This document shows, piece after piece, positions 61,525 through 64,000 of a stretch of 64,000 nucleotides of DNA (within the stretch, counting starts at the first letter, position 1; each line of letters opens with the position of its first letter). This stretch comes from an uncultured Lachnospiraceae bacterium (lineage in GTDB: Bacteria; Bacillota; Clostridia; Lachnospirales; Lachnospiraceae). The notes under the pieces were generated by a model that saw nothing but the letters and a program-made list of their open reading frames with translations, searched no databases and was not told the origin of the DNA. A program made the translations under genes and the position numbers. The stretch spans positions 1 through 64,000 of the forward strand of contig CAJUDM010000005.1 in NCBI GenBank assembly GCA_910584915.1, written 5' to 3'.

Positions 61525-62615
61525 CCCTCCCTTCCCATCTCTCTGCGAAATGCCGCCAAAGCGATAATAAACAACAAAGCCACCGCGCACGCCGCGCAGA
61601 TATAGTATGCCGAACCGCCGGCAGGCATGGCGAAAAACGCGTTTTTCAGCCCCATGTACACAGGATAGAAGGGATGAAAACCGATCCATGCCATCTTGAC
61701 CGAAGTGTTTGCCGAGAGAAAAACAGGGGTTGCCGCAAACAGGGCAATCACCAGATAGGCGAGGGAAAACTGCTTGAAGTCTTTTAACAGCATCGCACAG
61801 TAAAACCCCGAGAGCGCCATGATCACAGAAAGGATCGCCGTGTAAACTGACACCGCAGGCATAATGCGCCCCGCCTCCGCAAATCCTATATTCAGTATCA
61901 CCAACAGCAGGGCAAACAACAGATCCGCCACCAAAAACAGAAACACCTTTGATAAGACAAAAAGGCTTTTCCAAAACGGCATAATTGCATGGACGCGTAT
62001 CACACCCATCTGTTTTTCTTTGAACAACACCGAAGCGATGCCCAGAAAGCCCACAGCAATGATCTCAACAAACAACAACTCGCAGGTGATCTCCCTGCGC
62101 TTTTTCATCTCCGGGCTATCCTCTCCCACCGTCTCCGGCATCGTTTCCCGCAACGCCCCGCCGGAATGCAGGAGGGAGAGCGCGTAATCCGCCCTGTGGC
62201 GGTCGATCTTCTCCGAACCCGCATAGAGTACAATATGGGGCACACCGTCGTCCACACAGATCCCGACGCCGTTTGCATCCTTCGCAAGCAGCCCGTCCAT
62301 ATCCTCCCGAGAAGAGACCGGATGAACAGCAGAGGAAACCGCCGTCTGCGTCCCCGCCGGATCATATAGATATATATTATATATCTCCATATTCATAAAC
62401 TTCAGATAGCCAAACCGGATAAACAACGTATAGAGCACCAGCGATCCGAGCGCGATAAAGAAAAATTTCCCGTCCAGCATCATCCTGCAGTCCTTTTTCA
62501 ACAGCGCATAAATCCCCCTGCCTCTCCGCCTGCGCTGCACCCTGCTTTTCTTCTCTGTCTGACAGCGGTCCATGCGGATATGATTGCCGCTCTCTTCCTT
62601 CTTTATTCTTTTCAC
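61521..62615 (-). CDS. ABC-2 type permease, first subunit
   Basis: A 364-residue membrane protein with a basic N-terminus (KKSRVQRRRRGRG), one helix near 50-70, an extracytoplasmic domain, and a block of five to six helices in the C-terminal half, including CELLFVEIIAVGFLGIASVLF. It pairs with the following permease as a heterodimer. Its ATG overlaps the ATPase stop by four bases. Similarity to named exporters is low, so cargo cannot be inferred. Confidence 0.83.
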   Translation of the reverse strand: MKRIKKEESGNHIRMDRCQTEKKSRVQRRRRGRGIYALLKKDCRMMLDGKFFFIALGSLVLYTLFIRFGYLKFMNMEIYNIYLYDPAGTQTAVSSAVHPVSSREDMDGLLAKDANGVGICVDDGVPHIVLYAGSEKIDRHRADYALSLLHSGGALRETMPETVGEDSPEMKKRREITCELLFVEIIAVGFLGIASVLFKEKQMGVIRVHAIMPFWKSLFVLSKVFLFLVADLLFALLLVILNIGFAEAGRIMPAVSVYTAILSVIMALSGFYCAMLLKDFKQFSLAYLVIALFAATPVFLSANTSVKMAWIGFHPFYPVYMGLKNAFFAMPAGGSAYYICAACAVALLFIIALAAFRREMGREG

Positions 62616-63460
62616 GACAGCCTCCTTCCCGTACAGCGGATAAAGACATCCTCCAAAGTCGGCTCCTCGGAATGTACACTGATCAGTTCATCACAGGCAA
62701 AAGGAATGCCGCCCATCAGCTCCTGTGTTGTGAGCGTCTGTTCCTCCCGCCTGCCCTGATACAGATACTCCATGACAATACCGCCGCCGCCCTCCCGCTC
62801 TTTCAGATTTTTCGGCGTATCCAGGGCAACAATGTTGCCGTCCGCTATAAACGCCACCCTGTCGCAGAGCAGATCGGCATCCATCATATTGTGTGTCGTC
62901 AAAAACACCGTCGTTCCCCTCTGCCGCTCCTTTTCTATGATCCGGCGAAACAAAATCGCCCCGGCGGGATCAAGACCGCTGGTCGGTTCATCCAGAAACA
63001 ACAGCTTCGGACTGCTGATCAGCGCCCTCGCCATACTGACACGCTGGCGCATCCCCTTGGAATAAGAAGACACCGGTTTCCTGCGAAAATCTTTTTTGAA
63101 TTCCAACTCATCCAACACCTCCTCCCCGTCACGGAGCTGCTCCTTCGGATAAAAAGAAGAAAAATAACGCAGATTATCCAGGGCGCTCAAATTGGCGTAC
63201 AGATAGGGGAACTCAAACAAAACACCGATCTTTTCCAAAAATTCCCGCGCATGACCGCCCTTTAATTCCTTTCCGAACAGAGATACCATGCCGCCATGCC
63301 CTTTCAAAATGCCTGTCAGAATCTTCTGCGTCGTGGACTTTCCCGAGCCGTTCGGCCCCAGAAACCCAAAGATCTCCCCGTCCTCCACCGTAAAATTCAC
63401 GCCGTGCAGCGCCTCCTTGTCCTTCCCGTAGGAAAAAGTCAGATCCCTCACTTCGATCAT
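62612..63460 (-). CDS. ABC transporter ATP-binding protein of the ABC-2 exporter
   Basis: A 282-residue ATPase of the DrrA/CcmA type. Walker A is GPNGSGKST, the signature is SYSKGMRQRVSMARAL, Walker B is LLFLDEPTSGLDPAG and the H-loop is TTHNMMDADLL. A C-terminal extension of about 60 residues (MEYLYQGRREEQTLTTQEL and more) is usual for this class. The ATG overlaps the stop of a 49-residue membrane-protein gene. It is part of a four-gene exporter operon whose promoter region holds direct repeats next to a sensor-kinase gene. Confidence 0.93.
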   Translation of the reverse strand: MIEVRDLTFSYGKDKEALHGVNFTVEDGEIFGFLGPNGSGKSTTQKILTGILKGHGGMVSLFGKELKGGHAREFLEKIGVLFEFPYLYANLSALDNLRYFSSFYPKEQLRDGEEVLDELEFKKDFRRKPVSSYSKGMRQRVSMARALISSPKLLFLDEPTSGLDPAGAILFRRIIEKERQRGTTVFLTTHNMMDADLLCDRVAFIADGNIVALDTPKNLKEREGGGGIVMEYLYQGRREEQTLTTQELMGGIPFACDELISVHSEEPTLEDVFIRCTGRRLS

Positions 63461-63606
63461 TCCTCATCCCCCCATTTCCCGTTTTGCTCCCTCTTCTCCA
63501 GCTCCCGCCTGCTCCACCATTTCATAAACCTCACCTTAAACGGGATCAAAATTGCCAGTACAGCCAGAATTACAAGCCACCAGTACCACTCCAACCCAAA
63601 AAACAT
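63457..63606 (-). CDS. 49-residue membrane protein heading the exporter operon
   Basis: A short gene with a very good ribosome site (AGGAGGTGA, five bases from the ATG at 63606). The product has one hydrophobic helix (LEWYWWLVILAVLAILIPF) near its start and a basic-then-charged cytoplasmic tail (RFMKWWSRRELEKREQ). Its stop overlaps the ATPase start by four bases (ATGA), which supports real translation and coupling. It may be a small subunit or regulator of the exporter, or a leader controlling its expression. I do not know a named family. Confidence 0.75.
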   Translation of the reverse strand: MFFGLEWYWWLVILAVLAILIPFKVRFMKWWSRRELEKREQNGKWGDEE

Positions 63607-63693
63607 GCCGTCACCTCCTGTTTCAGTTCCGCATTCTACAAATTATCGATATGGTAATTGTAAAAAAGTGAGTTGAAGTTCCTATGAGATTGA

Positions 63694-63710
63694 TGTGAAG
63701 TCTCTGTGAA
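63694..63710 (-). promoter_or_regulatory. Direct repeats upstream of the exporter operon
   Basis: TGTGAA occurs at 63694-63699 and 63705-63710, 11 bases apart (on the minus strand TTCACA-N5-TTCACA), about 90 bases before the 49-residue gene. A weaker third and fourth half-site (TCTCAT, TTCAAC) continue the phasing. This is the arrangement bound by OmpR-type regulators, and a sensor kinase is encoded just upstream. Confidence 0.45.
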
Positions 63711-63785
63711 ATGTTGTCAGATATTAAATACCGCAGCCGCGACGCGGCAGTGATGCTGAAACTGCTACGCATTCCTGCCGCCGCC

Positions 63786-64000
63786 TTATTCCGCAGCAGG
63801 AACAGAAAAATAGAACGTCACCCCGTCCGGCACATTTTCGGCGCCGTAGGCTGCCCCATGCATCGAAAGGATCTGCGCCGCCGCCGCAAGCCCCAGCCCT
63901 GAGCCGGCATATTTCGTGTTTTTAACGCGATAAAATTTCATCCAGATGTCAGAAAGATTCTCCTGAGGGATCTGCTCCCCCTGGTTATAGACCGCAAAGT
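63786..64000 (-). CDS. Sensor histidine kinase, C-terminal end (cut by the window)
   Basis: Only the last 71 residues are in the window; the gene continues beyond 64000. They are the end of a HATPase domain: FAVYNQGEQIPQENLSDIW, FYRVKNTKYAGSGLGLAAAAQILSMHGA (G2 box GSGLGLA) and a closing strand VTFYFSVP. By analogy with the 4-6 kb module its response regulator should lie outside the window and act on the ABC-2 exporter operon. Confidence 0.85.
   Translation of the reverse strand, partial: FAVYNQGEQIPQENLSDIWMKFYRVKNTKYAGSGLGLAAAAQILSMHGAAYGAENVPDGVTFYFSVPAAE

Noticed and set aside
61525..61974. N-terminal 150 codons of the long frame that contains the second ABC-2 permease
   Set aside because: This part is Cys/Gly-rich nonsense overlapping the first permease gene. 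The ATGA overlap and GGAGGG site fix the real start at 61524.

Overview
The window looks like chromosome of a spore-forming, anaerobic Firmicute, most likely a Lachnospiraceae-type Clostridium. The reasons are the spore-coat ATPase SpoIVA, a FabT/FabK-type fatty-acid operon with a fused accD-accA gene, an ECF transporter, a guanine-type riboswitch, Shine-Dalgarno sites of the AGGAGG kind and dense packing on one strand. No species can be named from the sequence alone. Almost every gene lies on the minus strand. No CRISPR array, prophage, integrase, transposase or rRNA was seen. There is one tRNA gene (Thr, CGT).

Layout: 1-0.6 kb holds a decayed hicA-hicB toxin-antitoxin pair and a strong terminator. 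0.6-6.2 kb is a two-component system (response regulator, histidine kinase) followed by its likely target, an ABC ATPase and an 832-residue FtsX-type permease. The kinase carries an in-frame 36-bp minisatellite. 6.3-6.5 kb is the tRNA unit. 6.7-18.8 kb is the type II fatty-acid synthesis region: one long operon fabH-acpP-fabK-fabD-fabG-fabF-accB-fabZ-accC-accDA plus an FMN enzyme of the nitronate monooxygenase type, and behind it a separately promoted fabT repressor gene. Palindromes that fit FabT sites overlap the fabH promoter. 18.8-27.2 kb holds aroE, an MscS channel, a glycogen branching-enzyme homologue whose catalytic motifs are altered, a DUF1015 protein, two small proteins and a guanine-riboswitch-controlled purine permease. 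27.5-38.8 kb holds spoIVA, a metallo-beta-lactamase-fold protein, an ECF transporter operon that includes a SAM-hydrolase-like gene, serC-serA and an L,D-transpeptidase.

38.8-55.75 kb differs in base composition: it is clearly richer in A+T than its flanks and is organised as a divergent sugar or polyol cassette next to an Rpn-type nuclease. Nine genes run leftward (binding lipoprotein, ATPase, permease, zinc dehydrogenase, cupin, FGGY kinase, TIM-barrel protein, D-2-hydroxyacid dehydrogenase, second FGGY kinase). Five run rightward (paralogous zinc dehydrogenase, class II aldolase, DeoR repressor, L-fucose/L-arabinose-isomerase-like protein, flavin reductase). The gene set fits uptake, oxidation, isomerisation, phosphorylation and aldol cleavage of one or two uncommon sugars or polyols. 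No pathway that I know uses exactly this set, so it is the best candidate for an undescribed system.

55.8-64 kb returns to the background composition: ilvD-ilvB, separated by a long palindrome, a uracil-DNA-glycosylase-like gene, and an ABC-2 exporter operon headed by a 49-residue membrane protein. The window ends inside the 3' end of another sensor kinase gene. The two ABC exporters next to kinases each have direct repeats spaced 11 bp apart upstream, as expected for OmpR-type regulators.
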